From Rhizoclosmatium globosum (Eukaryota > Chytridiomycota > Chytridiomycetes > Chytridiales > Chytriomycetaceae), in the NCBI GenBank assembly GCA_002104985.1, contig MCGO01000352.1, positions 1 to 28,092 on the forward strand: a stretch of 28,092 nucleotides of DNA, in the 5' to 3' direction. Position numbers and translations under genes: made by a program. Shown here piece after piece: positions 1-10,723 of this stretch. The notes under the pieces are model-generated. The model was given only the letters and a program-made list of their open reading frames with translations. It did not search any database and was not told the DNA's origin. How positions within the stretch are numbered: position 1 is the first letter of the stretch; each line of letters begins with the position of its first letter.

Positions 1-2484
1 CCGATGGCATTGATGCTCTGTTTGGAGCGATGAAAGTGGGTCTGGTGTCAAACGCCGTGTACCCAGATTACCTTTTAGGTTGGTATCATGGGTGGGCACG
101 AGCTATTTGCACTTCGACTCCATGGGTGCCCCCACCTCCACCGCCAACCCCAAAGCCTCCTGTTGTTTCGCCGCAACCACCACAACCGCCACAACCGCCA
201 CAGCCACCATCACCTCCACAACCTCCAGTACCTGGACAGAAAACAACCACTACCACGACTACCACGACTACCACGACTACTACCACTACTACCACTACAA
301 CAACAACGACAACAATCACAACCACTGCGCCAATCAATACGCTTCCAAACGATATTGTCTGTTTCAAACCATGGGATCCATCTACAGTCTACGCAAAACC
401 AGGAAACTTAGTCAGTTTCAGAGGATATAACTATGAAAACAGCTGGTGGACGCAGGGTGATGAACCTGGGAAAAACGAAGTTTGGAAGATACGAGAGCGT
501 TGTGGAAAGCGGACAACAAGTCAAGTCTCAACTACATCCGTGTTCTCAGTTTTTTCGACTGCCAGCAGTAGTGCTTCTACGGCCATTTTAAGCGTTAACA
601 CAAGCATCAGAAATTCTGCATCAAATGCAGCAACAAGTGTACTTTCGACTTCGGCACCGCTCGTGTCCTCTAGCGCTACGAATCTCATCAGCGTCACTTC
701 TATAGTAGCAGCAAGTACAACTGTAGCTCTTCTTCCAACCACAACAGGAGGAAACGTCGTCTCATTCTCACAAACAGCCAATATCGCAAGTTCGAATAGT
801 GCACAACCTTCTCCTTTGGCAATCTCTTCAACCTATCTGAATTTGGCCACTACTTCAGCATCTGCGACAGTATTCTCTACCGTAGTTCCCTCTGGAATCA
901 TTGCTTCCACCACAGGTTTTCCTCCGACAACTACAACTAATATCCCTCAGCCAACATCAAATATTGTAATCGAAACTTCGAGTACTGCTGCCGTTCTATC
1001 CGTATTAGTCGCTTCCTCCACATCGTTGTCCAAGGGGTCGTGTCGACTGCCGGCCAGAAACAACTTTGACAGCTTCATCGGTTGAGACAATTATCTCAAA
1101 CGTGTGCCCTCCAGCACATCTGATTCGTTTATTCCGTCAGTTGCTGCAACTTCTGCTACGTTTAAACATGGCGCTGGAATATTGGCGGCTGGAACAGAAA
1201 GCGTTGATTTCATCCCGACGTCATCCGCTGCTACAGAGACGGAAACTCAGTTTTCTGGAATTGAAACTTTCGTAACACTTACAACTTCAGAACAACCCAT
1301 CCCATCACATCTACAATCGCTAGCACCGATGAAACCGCCCAAACTACGTCATCGTCTTTGAAGACAGACGCTGAATTTACAACGTCAATCCCAGTCTCAA
1401 TCACGGCAACGAACAGATCATACCTACCACCACAGCATTATTCAAACGGATCAAACTATATTTGGGTCGGCATCCGAAGTAATTCCCACCACATCGGCTG
1501 GAAGCCTTTGGTCCACATCCGAATTTCCCAGCCAAATAGTCGAATCGGCATCAGCAAATACCGACGAAACTCTATCGGTACAACAGCATGCGACAGGCCC
1601 TTCGAACTGAAGCTGCAGTAACACAGATGTGGAGCTCATCCCGGTTTCAAGTGCTACAACAGACGATGTATCACTTACAACAAGTTCTCCACTGTCACCG
1701 AGCAAGCAACTGTACCTGTAGTAATTACCGACGTTGGGCCCTCACCCACTCTTGAAACTTCGGAACAGGCATCGCCAAGTCCTTTCGTCACAACAGAAGT
1801 ACATTCAGAAGAAACCAATCCGGCGAATTCACCATCTCCAACCACTGAAGAGATTAATAACATTACTCAAGTGAATCCATCGCCAACCACTGAGGACAAC
1901 AACCAAGTGGCACAACAAACAGAGCTGTCATCGCCACAACCGAGTCCACCACCTAGTACTGAAATCGCCAGCGAAAGCCCTGTACAACAAATTGACCAGC
2001 AAACACAAGGACCCGTTCCTTCACCAACGGACGACTCAAACAACTCAAATGGGAGTCCCACACAGCAGGAACCAGAACCAAGCCCGCCCGCACAGACTGA
2101 AAATCCGTCTCCCTCTGATGACTCTAACAACAACTCAAATGTAATTCCTACACAACAAGAGCCAGAACCAAGCCCGCCCCACAAACTGAAAATCCATCTC
2201 CCTCCGACGACTCCAACAACAATCCGAACGTGAATCCCACCCAACAAGAACCAGAACCAAGTCCCTCTCCGCAGCCTGAAAATGGAGGTTCTGAGCTACA
2301 ACCAACGCAACCAGTTGAACAACAACCAAGTCCACCACCTGTTACTGAAGACTCAAACAATAACGCGGAACCCGCTTCCAGTCCTTCACCATCACCAGAG
2401 GAATCTAATCCAGAGTCTCCATCTCCATCTCCTCCTCAACATGAGGTTCCGACCGGGGATGTTGTTGGAACCAGTAGTCCCTAA
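1..2484 (+). CDS. Secreted chitin-binding (CBM5/12) mucin-like protein, 5'-truncated and frame-broken
   Basis: The frame is open from the window edge, so the start lies outside. A short end of an upstream domain (YPDYLLGWYHGWARAIC, about 75-110) that I cannot assign leads into a Pro/Gln-rich linker, a poly-Thr run, and a type-3 chitin-binding module (CBM5/12) at about 363-510. The module shows the aromatic pattern W..S..Y..G..V, WWTQG, PG and W. A long Ser/Thr/Pro-rich stalk follows, typical of secreted cell-wall or chitin-degrading proteins. The stalk jumps frame many times (around 1035, 1060, 1115, 1340, 1435, 1610, 1690 and 2180), and each frame continues the same S/T/P composition. The last frame stops at 2484. 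The breaks are either sequence errors or decay. The catalytic family is unknown. Chitin binding is well supported; the rest is inference. Confidence 0.72.
243..320 (+). repeat. ACN-triplet microsatellite coding poly-threonine
   Basis: A run of about 25 ACC/ACT/ACG/ACA codons encodes a threonine tract between the Pro/Gln linker and the chitin-binding module. It reads as a likely O-glycosylated spacer. Its length would be expected to vary between strains. Confidence 0.9.
2033..2290 (+). repeat. Three imperfect 29-30-codon tandem repeats in the mucin stalk
   Basis: The motif DDSNN...PTQQEPEPSP recurs with its DSN element starting at 2033, 2120 and 2209. The first interval is 87 nt (29 codons). 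The second is 89 nt, one short of 30 codons. The missing base lies near 2178: the second repeat reads cccgcccgcacag where the third reads cccgccccacaa. This single loss causes the frame change between the two open frames there. Confidence 0.85.
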
Positions 2485-2602
2485 CCTCCCATTCCCCAAT
2501 TTCTTTAATTACGTCTTTTTCTATTTTGAGAGTTGCTAGATAATACAATTAACTTTTCTAAAATTTATGACACTCCTCCACTTGCACAAAAAAAGACTCA
2601 CA

Positions 2603-3346
2603 ATGAAACGAAGTTACACGCCAAGCTCGTCGCCAGAGCCAAACACGAGACAGCGTACAGAATCTGTCAATTTATACGTTCCAAGAGTATTCACATTCCT
2701 CGCGTGTGTCCCTTTGAACAAAAAGACGAAGCGAAAGCTTTGGGTGCTCGGTGGGATCCTGAGTCACGACGATGGTATGTTCCACCAGGCCTAGACATCA
2801 ACTTGTTTCAAAGATGGCTTCCAAAACCCGAATCGTATCATTCAAGTCCCAACATTAATGAATGGGGATATGAAGGGTTTGACGAATGGAAGGATCGCTA
2901 CATTTCAGATAACCTAAGTAAAGGACGTGCAGGCTATTGCTGGCATTGGTTGGATGGAGATCCATGCTATGGTTGTGATTATAAGCATGACTATCCGCCG
3001 CATTGGAGTGAGGCGCAAAAGAAAAATCATAGGGAGCAACTCGAATTCAATGAACAATTTGAGTTCGATGACGAATATTATGATGACGAGCCTCGATGCG
3101 ATGTTTGTGATAATTTTGAAGATGACTGCAAATGTGAGGATGTGAGGTTTGTGGTGAAAAGTTTGAGGAAGGCGATCTGATCGATGGTTGTGCGATGTTT
3201 GTGCCGAAGTGGACGAACTTGATGTACCAGCTACAACAGAAGAAGCTGCGGAACAAAGAAACGGAAATGAAGGTGAGGTTGAACGTGCAGAACAAGAACA
3301 AGAACAGGAACAGGAACAAGAACAGGAAGGAGGACTGGAAGAATAA
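2603..3346 (+). CDS. DUF5710 domain plus C-terminal Cys-cluster protein, with three single-base frame breaks
   Basis: The start is at 2603 (MKRSYTPSSSPEPN). A DUF5710 domain follows at about 2695-2825, with the family signature KDEAKALGARWD...RWYVPPGLD. Next comes an aromatic, Cys/His-containing segment (CWHWLDGDPCYGCDYKH), then CxxC pairs (CDVC, CKCEEC, EVCGEKF, CDVCAE) and a Gln/Glu repeat tail ending at 3346. Three frame changes are needed, each explained by one missing base: a T near 2713 (cctttg), a G near 3139 and an A near 3188. The decayed copy at 4383-4950 still has the last two bases. DUF5710 is a small domain that I know mainly from bacterial and mobile-element proteins, with unknown function. 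The Cys pairs suggest zinc binding. An AATAAA at 3375 could serve as its poly(A) signal. Confidence 0.7.
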
Positions 3347-3711
3347 GGAGACGAATGCATTTCTTAAGCAGGCTAATAAAGCTGAATTCTTTTAAATTGG
3401 TTGTTGGTTGAGGATGTTCTCTTTCCTTATATGAATGAATACAGACTAGGCGATTTTCGTACGAATAGCAGACTTGACATTAAAACTTTGGAGCAGTTAA
3501 CACTGTTTATGGAGGGATGGAGGATATGTTGGATTGATCTAACGATTGATTTGGTGTATCCTCATGACAGGTGGCATTGGCAGGCTGCAGTGTTGCTTCT
3601 GCCTTGCCTATAAGTCACCGCAAGCTGGACAGGGAATATTGTGAAATAACGCGAACACCACAGCTCATCCCTGATAGTTACTTTTGTTTATTTTCTCTAT
3701 CTCAAAAACAG
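3347..3711. other. Intergenic stretch, no gene seen
   Basis: This holds the 3' end of the DUF5710 transcript (AATAAA at 3375-3380) and the upstream region of the next gene. The 70-codon open frame at 3401-3613 has no recognisable composition and I do not support it. The sequence just before the ATG at 3712 (pyrimidine tract then caaaaacag) could be a splice acceptor for an upstream leader exon. Confidence 0.5.
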
Positions 3712-4096
3712 ATGAACGGACTGAGTCGCCTCTCTTTTCCAATCTTTCGAATTGGATCTCGGCACCGGTTTTACGCAACTGCGAAGCCACGACGGAGTGA
3801 GTCTCTTGTTAGTTCGAATGTGGTGTGGCCTGACAGTCTCTTTGCCAGAAACACCGACTGATGCCGAAGTTGCGCCAGTTGGGCCAATGGAAATCAGTCA
3901 GTTCGGTCTCTTTAGCTGCGTGCATTGGAATGGTCTTTGGTGTGAAGGGCGCCGATGTTCTGTTTCAGCCCGATTTGGTTGGTGTTTGCTTCCTGCTAAT
4001 TGCAATGCTCTAACTACTGTATCAGACTCTTCCACTGAAGCTGCTGCAAAGGCCTTGAACAAGCTGCAGCGGAAGCCCAATCCAAGTGATCATTGA
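3712..4096 (+). CDS. Small membrane protein with mitochondrial-type presequence, three exons
   Basis: The N-terminus (MNGLSRLSFPIFRIGSRHR then FYATAKP) is Arg/Ser-rich with no acidic residues, as in mitochondrial presequences. Intron 1 starts with gtgagt at 3797 and ends at 3848 (52 nt; 3836 is an alternative in the same frame). Intron 2 runs 3982-4025 (44 nt) with CTCTAAC as branch site. After splicing, the third exon gives a basic C-terminus (KALNKLQRKPNPSDH) with stop at 4094-4096. One frame change around 3912-3925 is needed inside exon 2. It leads into a hydrophobic stretch (ACIGMVFGVKGADVLF), probably a single membrane span. The total is about 105 residues. I do not recognise the family. 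AATAAA at 4124-4129 is the likely poly(A) signal. Confidence 0.5.
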
Positions 4097-4123
4097 ACAA
4101 GTAATCATTCAAACACCATCTTC

Positions 4124-4129
4124 AATAAA
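4124..4129 (+). terminator. Poly(A) signal AATAAA
   Basis: A canonical hexamer 28 bases after the stop of the small presequence-bearing gene. Confidence 0.55.
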
Positions 4130-4204
4130 GTACGATTTACTGCCAACGTGAAGTCGTCCACGAAATATTAGGAAGAATAATGATAAACGAGGGTTCAAAT
4201 TGGT

Positions 4205-4315
4205 AGTGTATCGGCACCAGGGGTGTTGTAAGTCTTGCAGTCACTGTCCTTCAATGCCCACCAGTTCGCAAAAGCTCAGGCATATTAGGGTTGCTGATAA
4301 ATGGACGACCAAAGA
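4205..4315 (-). pseudogene. Old Yellow Enzyme C-terminal relic
   Basis: On the minus strand a short frame reads GAVFGRPFISNPNMPELLRTGG. A one-base shift then leads to ALKDSDCKTYNTPGADTLPI and a stop. FGRPFISNPDL...R...PL...TFY..GA is the usual C-terminal signature of fungal Old Yellow Enzymes (FMN-dependent ene-reductases). No upstream barrel sequence is recognisable: the adjoining bases (4315-4380) code nothing similar and the decayed DUF5710 copy starts at 4383. I therefore read it as a fragment, not a gene. The motif is short, so confidence is moderate. Confidence 0.5.
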
Positions 4316-4382
4316 CAGCTCCTTGAACGCAGTAACTCCTGGGAATTGATCAGTCAATTGTTGCTCGGCAATCTCGAATCTC

Positions 4383-4950
4383 TGGGTGCTTGGTGGGATC
4401 CTGAGTCACGACGGGTGGTATGTTCCACCGCCTAGACATCAACTTGTTTCAAAGATGGCTTCCAAACCCGAATCGGATTCATTCCAGTCCCAACATAAAC
4501 GAATGGGATATGAAGGGTTTGATGAAAAAATCATAGGGAACAACTCAAATTCAATGATGCTTGAATATGAACAATTTGTATACGATGACGAATATTATGG
4601 ATGAAGAGACTCGATGCAATGTTTGCGATAATTATGAAGATGACTGCAAATGTGAGGAGTGTGAGTTTGTGGTGAAAAGTTTGAGGAAGGGGATCTGATC
4701 GATGGTATGTGCGATGTTTGTGCCGAAGCGGCGAACTTGATGTACTAGCTACAACAGAAGAAGCTGCGGAACAAAGAAACGAAATGAAGGTGAGGTTGAA
4801 CGTGCAGAACAAGACAAGGAACAGGAACAGGAACAGAACAGGAAGGAGGACAGGAAGAATAAGGAGACGAATACACTTCTTACTAGCAGGCTAATAAAGC
4901 TTGAATTCTTTTAAATTAGTTATTGGTTGAGGATGTTCTCTTTCCTTCTT
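4383..4950 (+). pseudogene. Degenerate, internally deleted second copy of the DUF5710/Cys-cluster gene
   Basis: The DNA matches 2745-3430 almost throughout, including untranslated sequence past the stop (taataaagc, ttggttgaggatgttctc). It begins abruptly inside the DUF5710 domain. It lacks a block of about 130 bases matching 2884-3012 of the first copy, and carries many small insertions and deletions, so no long frame survives. The AATAAA at 4893 matches the one at 3375. Where it differs from copy 1 it sometimes keeps the base that copy 1 needs to stay in frame (gaggagtgtg, ggtatgtgcg). This is a direct duplicate about 1.6 kb downstream. Confidence 0.85.
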
Positions 4951-5551
4951 CGATTGCCACATCACAAAAATTGCCCAAAGGTGTGTTCTGGCCCTTTGAC
5001 ACTGCATCAACCACACCCTCAATCAAGCAAGCACTGGATTAACGGTCTACTGCATCCAGCTGCGATTGAGCCGAGAGCGGATGATCGCCCTGGCCGTCCT
5101 CCTCGCCTTCTCAAAATCACAAATCAACAAACCAATAATCCTAACTATGCTGCCAACAGACCCGCGAGTCCCGACCCGTTCATTTTTGATTTGATTTAAA
5201 GCCCGTTCTTTCGCCGCTTTAAACCAAACCAAAACCAAAACCATCCCGGCCTCCCCTCGTCGTCTTGCTCTGTTTTGCCGCTTTGTCTTGTCTTGGACAA
5301 AGAACAGCTGGAACAGACTTATCAACCAGGGGTGTACTGAACTAGTCCTCTATCGGTGCGTATAGCTAATTGATTGATTGTTGATTGCCTTGCTTCGACG
5401 GAGGGCAGCCCACTCCTTCCCCCCACTCTCACTCTCTCTCTCTCTCACAAAAGTTGGTTCAAGGCCCTAACAACCAACTGCCACCCACCCAGGAACCATC
5501 AAATAAATCAAGAGAATTCTCTCTCAGCGATCAATAACAAACGCATCAGAA
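4951..5551. other. Vigilin upstream region with CT tract, no gene supported
   Basis: About 600 bases separate the DUF5710 relic from the vigilin start. Open frames of 90-odd codons exist on both strands but show no family features. The region holds a GT/A-rich imperfect repeat near 5215-5245 (aaaccaaaaccaaaac type) and a clean CT dinucleotide run at 5425-5446, about 105 bases before the ATG. The CT run is a plausible pyrimidine-rich core-promoter or 5'-UTR element. Confidence 0.5.
5425..5446 (+). promoter_or_regulatory. CT-rich tract upstream of vigilin
   Basis: A run of CT repeats (ctctcactctctctctctctc) shortly before the vigilin ATG. Such tracts are common just upstream of strongly expressed fungal genes. 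The role here is inferred from position only. Confidence 0.4.
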
Positions 5552-8500
5552 ATGGAAAACGATATCCTCACTCAACTCCGTCGCGGAATTGACGGTGCCG
5601 AACCTGTCGAAAACGGAACGACCCACGACGACCTCGAAAACATTCTTGCCACAAACGATGTTTCTGCGCATGTTGCACGAAAGCCGGAACTGGACTTGAA
5701 CTCAGAGACCTCTTCCCCGCTCTTCCTCCTACCACTTGCTGCCCCAAAGCCACACACAGGCTTGGAGACCGGCCGTCTCCAAGATTACTGCAGTTGAATC
5801 TGGAACAAAGAAGTTGGGAACGGAAAGAGAGTCGTCGAGTCTTTTGAAATCCCTGGAGCATGCAGGTTGTTTTTCAAACCTCATTCGTGGAACTTTGTAC
5901 TCATCCGTCACAACAGCAAAAGCTTCCTTCCACTGGTAAAAACTCTGTTGCTGACCATGCCAAGGCCATCGCTCTCCGTACCATGACCACCATCGAAGTT
6001 CGCTCAAACGGAACCACTTTTGTTATTACTGGAAGACCTGAGAGCGTCAAGACTGCTCGTAAGGAACTCGTTACTGCTATCGGAGTTGTCGTGCGTAATG
6101 TTGTATCCCTCTAGTCGCTCACTAACAAGATTTCGTAGCTCACTGAAGTTGTCATGGTCCCTTCGTCCGTCCGTCCTCACATTCTCGGTGCCGGTGGAAA
6201 GAACTTGAAAGATTTGACTGCTCGTACCGGAACCAACATTAACGTTCCAAAGGCCGCAAAGCCAGAGGAGGGAGAAGAAGTGGATGAGGATGAAGAGCAG
6301 CCAATCACCATCAAGGGTAACTTGAGGGTGTTCGTGAAGCTAAGAAGGAAATCGAGGAGATTAAGGCTAAGAGAGTGAGTTTTCAAGATTATTTTTCCTT
6401 TGGTTTACTGATGACAAAACAACCCAGACCCAAAACTACAGCACCCGTCTCAACATTGACCGCGCATTCCACCCTTTTCATTGCTGGTGCCAATAACTCT
6501 ACTGTTGAAGGTATCGAAGAGAAGACCGGCACCCGTATCCACATTCCTCCCTTGGTTGCCCCATCTGCCGAAAAGAAGGAAGGTGTTCCAGAGAAGAATG
6601 TCAACGAGATTGTTATTGTCGGACCAAGAGACTCTGTCAAGGCCGCTGAAGAGCAGATCCGTAGCCTCTATGAAGAATTGGTTGGTTTTCATCCAAGTCT
6701 AATGTCAAACTAACTTTATATATAATAGCAACGAACTACCCGTACTCTTTCTTTCCCAATCAAGAAGAGACAACACCGTTTCATTATTGGTGCCAAAGGA
6801 AAGAACTTGCAGGAAATCTTGGAAGCCACTGGATGCTCTGTTGAACTCCCAGCAGCCAGTGACCCAAGCGATGTTGTCACTGTTCGTGGACCAGATACCA
6901 TGTTGAGCGTTGCACTTCAATCCGTCTTGCAAAAGGTAATTACTTGGACTAAGCTTTAAAAAATACACTCTAACTTCCTTTCCACACTCAGTCCAACCAA
7001 GTCAGCCTCGAAGAAATCCACTTGACCCGCGCCCCTCCCCGCCTCCACAAACCCACTCCTCTTCCTCCGATACGTCTTCACCAAGGAAATCAACGAAATC
7101 AAAAGATCGAAACAGCAAACAACGTTTCCATCCACAGAATGCTTGACAACCCATCCGACCCCATCATTGAAATCCAAGGAAAGACAAAACTCGAAGCCGA
7201 AGCCGCGCGTATCCAGTTGAACCAACTCGTCCAAGAATGGGGAGTGTCCCTCTTTTTCGGAGAAGTGGAAATCCCACACGGTTTGCACAAGTTTGTGGTT
7301 GGAAAGGGTGGAGCGAATATCGTCAAGATGAAGGCTCAGCCAGTTTGGGAAGGCCGTCTTGCGGATGTTGTCGTTCCAAGTGAGAGTGAAGGGTCCGATG
7401 AGATTCTCGTTGTCGTGAGACGATTGCCACGAGGTCTTGGTGGTGCTCCAAACGCCAAGGCCGCTACCAAGAAACCTGCAGGTGCTGCTAAGGCGGAAGC
7501 TGAGGATGACGAAGAAGTTGCTGCCTTTGCCGAAAAGGTCCGCGCAGAGATCCTTTCCGTCTCTTTGGCATTTGCCGACTTCACTTCTGAAGTCGTTCCT
7601 GTTCCTGGAAAATTCCACGGTCGTTTGATTGGAGCTGGTGGAAAGGACTTGAAGGAGTTGTTGTCTGTATACAACGAGGAAGTCAGCATTCGTTTCCCAA
7701 CCGCCACTGGGAAGGAGGACAAGAAGAAGGACGATAAGAAGGTGGACGCTGACACTGTTGTCATCAAGGGTCCTAAGAAGCTCGTCGCTGACTGTAAGGC
7801 CAAACTTGCCAAGGTTTTGGTTGAACTGAAGCGTATTGAGACGCTTGGTTCTTACACCGAGACCTTGAAGGTCAAGAAGGGAACTGGAAAGAAGTTGAGA
7901 GAGGGTGCTGGAGCTCCTGTCAGCAGTGGATCCAACATTGTCCAGGAACACGGTCGCGGTGAGACCATTGGATGGCTTATCCGTCTCATCAAGGAGAACT
8001 TGATTGCAAACCCACCCAAGGCTGCTGATGCCGTCACTGCCGAGAACCACCACATGTTGTCTCTCTTGAAGGTTGAAGTCACTGAGTCTGCCAAGGACGC
8101 TGATGATGTCATTACCTTCACTGGACCCAAGGACATTGTCGCCATTGCCAAGAAGATCATCTCTGACCGTTCAGTCCGTCTCGCGAACCAAGTCACTGTT
8201 GAGTTCAAGGTGTTCCAAATCTGCTCAAAGGCTTCTAAGGAAGTATTGGAGGAGAACCTTATCCCAGACTTGAAGAACCGTGTTATGCGTAAGTTGATTG
8301 GTCGTGAGGGTAAGAGCGTCAAGGCTTTGATGGACAAGTACGCTGTTGCCGTTCAGTTCCCTGAGGGTGGTAAGAAGCGTAAGGTGAAGGTCGAAGACGA
8401 GTCTGAAGAAGCTGTTGAGGAGGAGGCTGACGATGAGGAAGCCTCCAACGCTGTTGTTGATGGTCTCGTTATCGTCAAGGGTAACCCTAAGGATGTTGAA

Positions 8501-10723
8501 GCTGCCAAGACTGAAATCATGAAGATTGCTGAATCTGAGATCCTCAACTCCTACATCACTAGCTTCGAAGTTCCTCGATCTGTCCTTCCCCACGTCCTCG
8601 GTGCATCTGGATCCAAGATCAAGTCTCTCCGTGAGACCCACAACGTCCGTATCGACTTGAAGGATGTCGAGAATGATGACGGTGAAATCTCTGTCCTCAT
8701 TAGCTTGGAAGGAACCAAGGCCGACTGTCTCAGCGTCCAAGACAAGATCCTGAACGTGACTGACGAACTTGTGAACGTTGAGACACGAGCACTCGCTGTT
8801 CCATCTTACCTCCACAAGGACATTATCGGTGTTTCCGGAACCCGCATCAAGGCAGTCATTGACACTTTCGGTGGACCTGACAAGGTGAAGGTGCAGTTCC
8901 CACCACGTGGTGATTCCGCTATTGGAAATGCAGACTCCAATGTTGTCACTTGCAAAGCACACGTTCGTCAAATCGATGACCTTGTTATTGCAGTTCTCAA
9001 CCTTGTGAACGAAGTTCTTGCCGGAGAAGGCGAGGAGGCCAACGAGTCTTTGGCTCTCATTGATGAAACATCTGACGATGTTGTCGTTGAGGAGATTAGC
9101 ATTCCAAAGAGTGATGTTTCTCGAGTTCTTGGAAAGAGTGGCGATGCTGTTAAAGTTACAATGCGCAAGTTTGGTGTTGTTTACTGGTTCTCTGGTTCCG
9201 AGGATTCTGAGACTGTTGAGGTGAAGGTTGTTGGTCCTTCTGAAAATGTCGATGGAGTCAAGAAGGCTATCGAGGATATCAAGGTTGGTTGCATCTTTAA
9301 ACTTGTGTGTTTCTTCAGTGTTTCCTGATTTATTTTGACAGGGCAAGCTCCGCACTTCTAAGAAGGTCGCTCTTCCTGCAAAGGTCATTGAGAACCTTGG
9401 CACCAGCGGATCTGTGCACGATGCCGAAGCTGCTTCTATCCAGGACTTGATCAAGAAGGTTCGTGCTGACACTGCTGGAGCTGCATCTGCAGAGATTTCC
9501 AACGCCGCCTTGTCTGGAGCCGCGGATGCATTCATTACAGTTCGTGGTGACGCGAAGTATGTTGACATTGCTGTCAAGTCTCTCGAAAAGGGACTCGTTG
9601 AGTTGGTGAGTAGAAACTGGCCTTTTTGATGAAATCAAACTAATGGATTCGCATTCAGACAAAGTATGATGTGACTGTTCGCGTTCCAGTTGACGCCGAT
9701 ATCCGCGGTCACATTATCGGAAAGGCTGGAGCCACCATCAGCAAAATCCGTACAGAGTCTGATGCCAACGTTGAATTGGCTCGTGGAAACGGCCGCAACT
9801 CTGGCGACGTTGTCGTGATTCGTGGAACAATCGAAGCAGTTGAGAAAGCGACTGAGCTTGTGCAAAAGATTATCGCAGACCAGGCGTCTCGTGCAGCCGC
9901 TGATGCTGCTCGACGAGCCGAACGCGCAGCCAAGGAAGCTTCCTCTTTCTCTGCAGGTCCTGCCAGAATTGATGACGATGCTGCTGATGATGGCACTGAG
10001 TACGTTCCTAACGGATCTGGAGCCAGCTATGTGCCAGGATTCGTCCCAGGCCAGAAACCTGCGAAGGGAAAGAAGCCAGCTGTTCCTGTCACTGTGATTG
10101 CCAGCACTTCAACCTACTACGCGTCATATGCACCTGAGCCTGTGGAAGAGTCCTGGAAACCTGTCGCTCCAAAGAAGGTTGCCAAGAAGGATGATGCCGC
10201 TCCAGTCGTTGGTGCTACTACCGTCGCTGGAGATGCCGCTGTCGTTGGAGCTGGTCCAAGCAAGAAGAAGAAGAAGAACAAGAAGTCTAATGTCACCGCT
10301 GCAGGCGCTACTTCCACAGCTGCAGACGAGGAAGATGTTGATGTGGTCGCTGTGCCTGAGCCAGTTGCTGCCCCAACTCCAGCTCCAGCCCCTGTCAGAG
10401 CTCGTTCTCCTTCTCCAGCCAAGGCCGCCCCAGTTGCTCGTGCAGCTTCCCCGGTCAGAACTGCACCTGTCGCCAAGCCAGCCCCAGTTGCTGTCCCAGC
10501 TCCAATTCCTGCCCCTGTTGTTGCACCAACTCCAGTCCCAGCTCCAGCTGACGATGGATGGACTGTTATTCCCAAGAAAGGAGGAGCTGCTGCGGCAGCC
10601 GGTGCCGAAGCCGAGGGAGGTGAATCAGGAGCTGCCAAAAAGAAGAAGAAGAAGAACAAGAAGAAGAAGAGTGCTGCCGCTGCAGCCAACGGTAACGATG
10701 ATGAGGACGATGGAGACGAGTGA
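5552..10723 (+). CDS. SCP160: Vigilin/Scp160-type multi-KH-domain RNA-binding protein
   Basis: Serial KH domains mark a vigilin/Scp160, a ribosome- and ER-associated mRNA-binding protein. GxxG loops are visible near 6185 (GAGG), 6785 (GAKG), 7295 (GKGG), 7630 (GAGG), 8300 (GREG), 8600 (GASG), 8830 (GVSG), 9130 (GKSG) and 9718 (GKAG). Degenerate KH units lie near 5940-6080, 6480, 7070, 7950 and 9370. Introns are 6091-6138, 6375-6427, 6681-6728, 6936-6991, 9284-9341 and 9606-9658 (48-58 nt). The tail is Ala/Pro-rich with two poly-Lys runs and an acidic end. From about 7100 onward it is clean. The 5' part needs frame corrections at about 5710, 5760, 5815, 6322, 7035 and 7100; for example a lost G near 6322 restores EGVREAKKEIEEIKAKR. 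The start at 5552 is the first ATG of an acidic N-terminus. Family assignment is very secure. Confidence 0.93.

Noticed and set aside
86..367. Minus-strand frame with a long poly-valine run
   Set aside because: It is the reverse reading of the ACN threonine microsatellite and Pro/Gln linker.
1867..2360. Gly/Ser/Cys-rich minus-strand frames resembling a silk-like protein
   Set aside because: They are the complement of the Pro/Ser/Gln tandem repeats of the mucin stalk.
5047..5325. Minus-strand frame of 92 codons upstream of vigilin
   Set aside because: Composition is basic and repetitive with no motif, and it sits over a G/T-rich repeat and probable promoter.
6956..9577. Two long minus-strand open frames (365 and 450 codons) opposite vigilin
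   Set aside because: They mirror a strongly codon-biased coding strand (few TAA/TAG/TGA complements), lack family features, and cross the confirmed KH introns.
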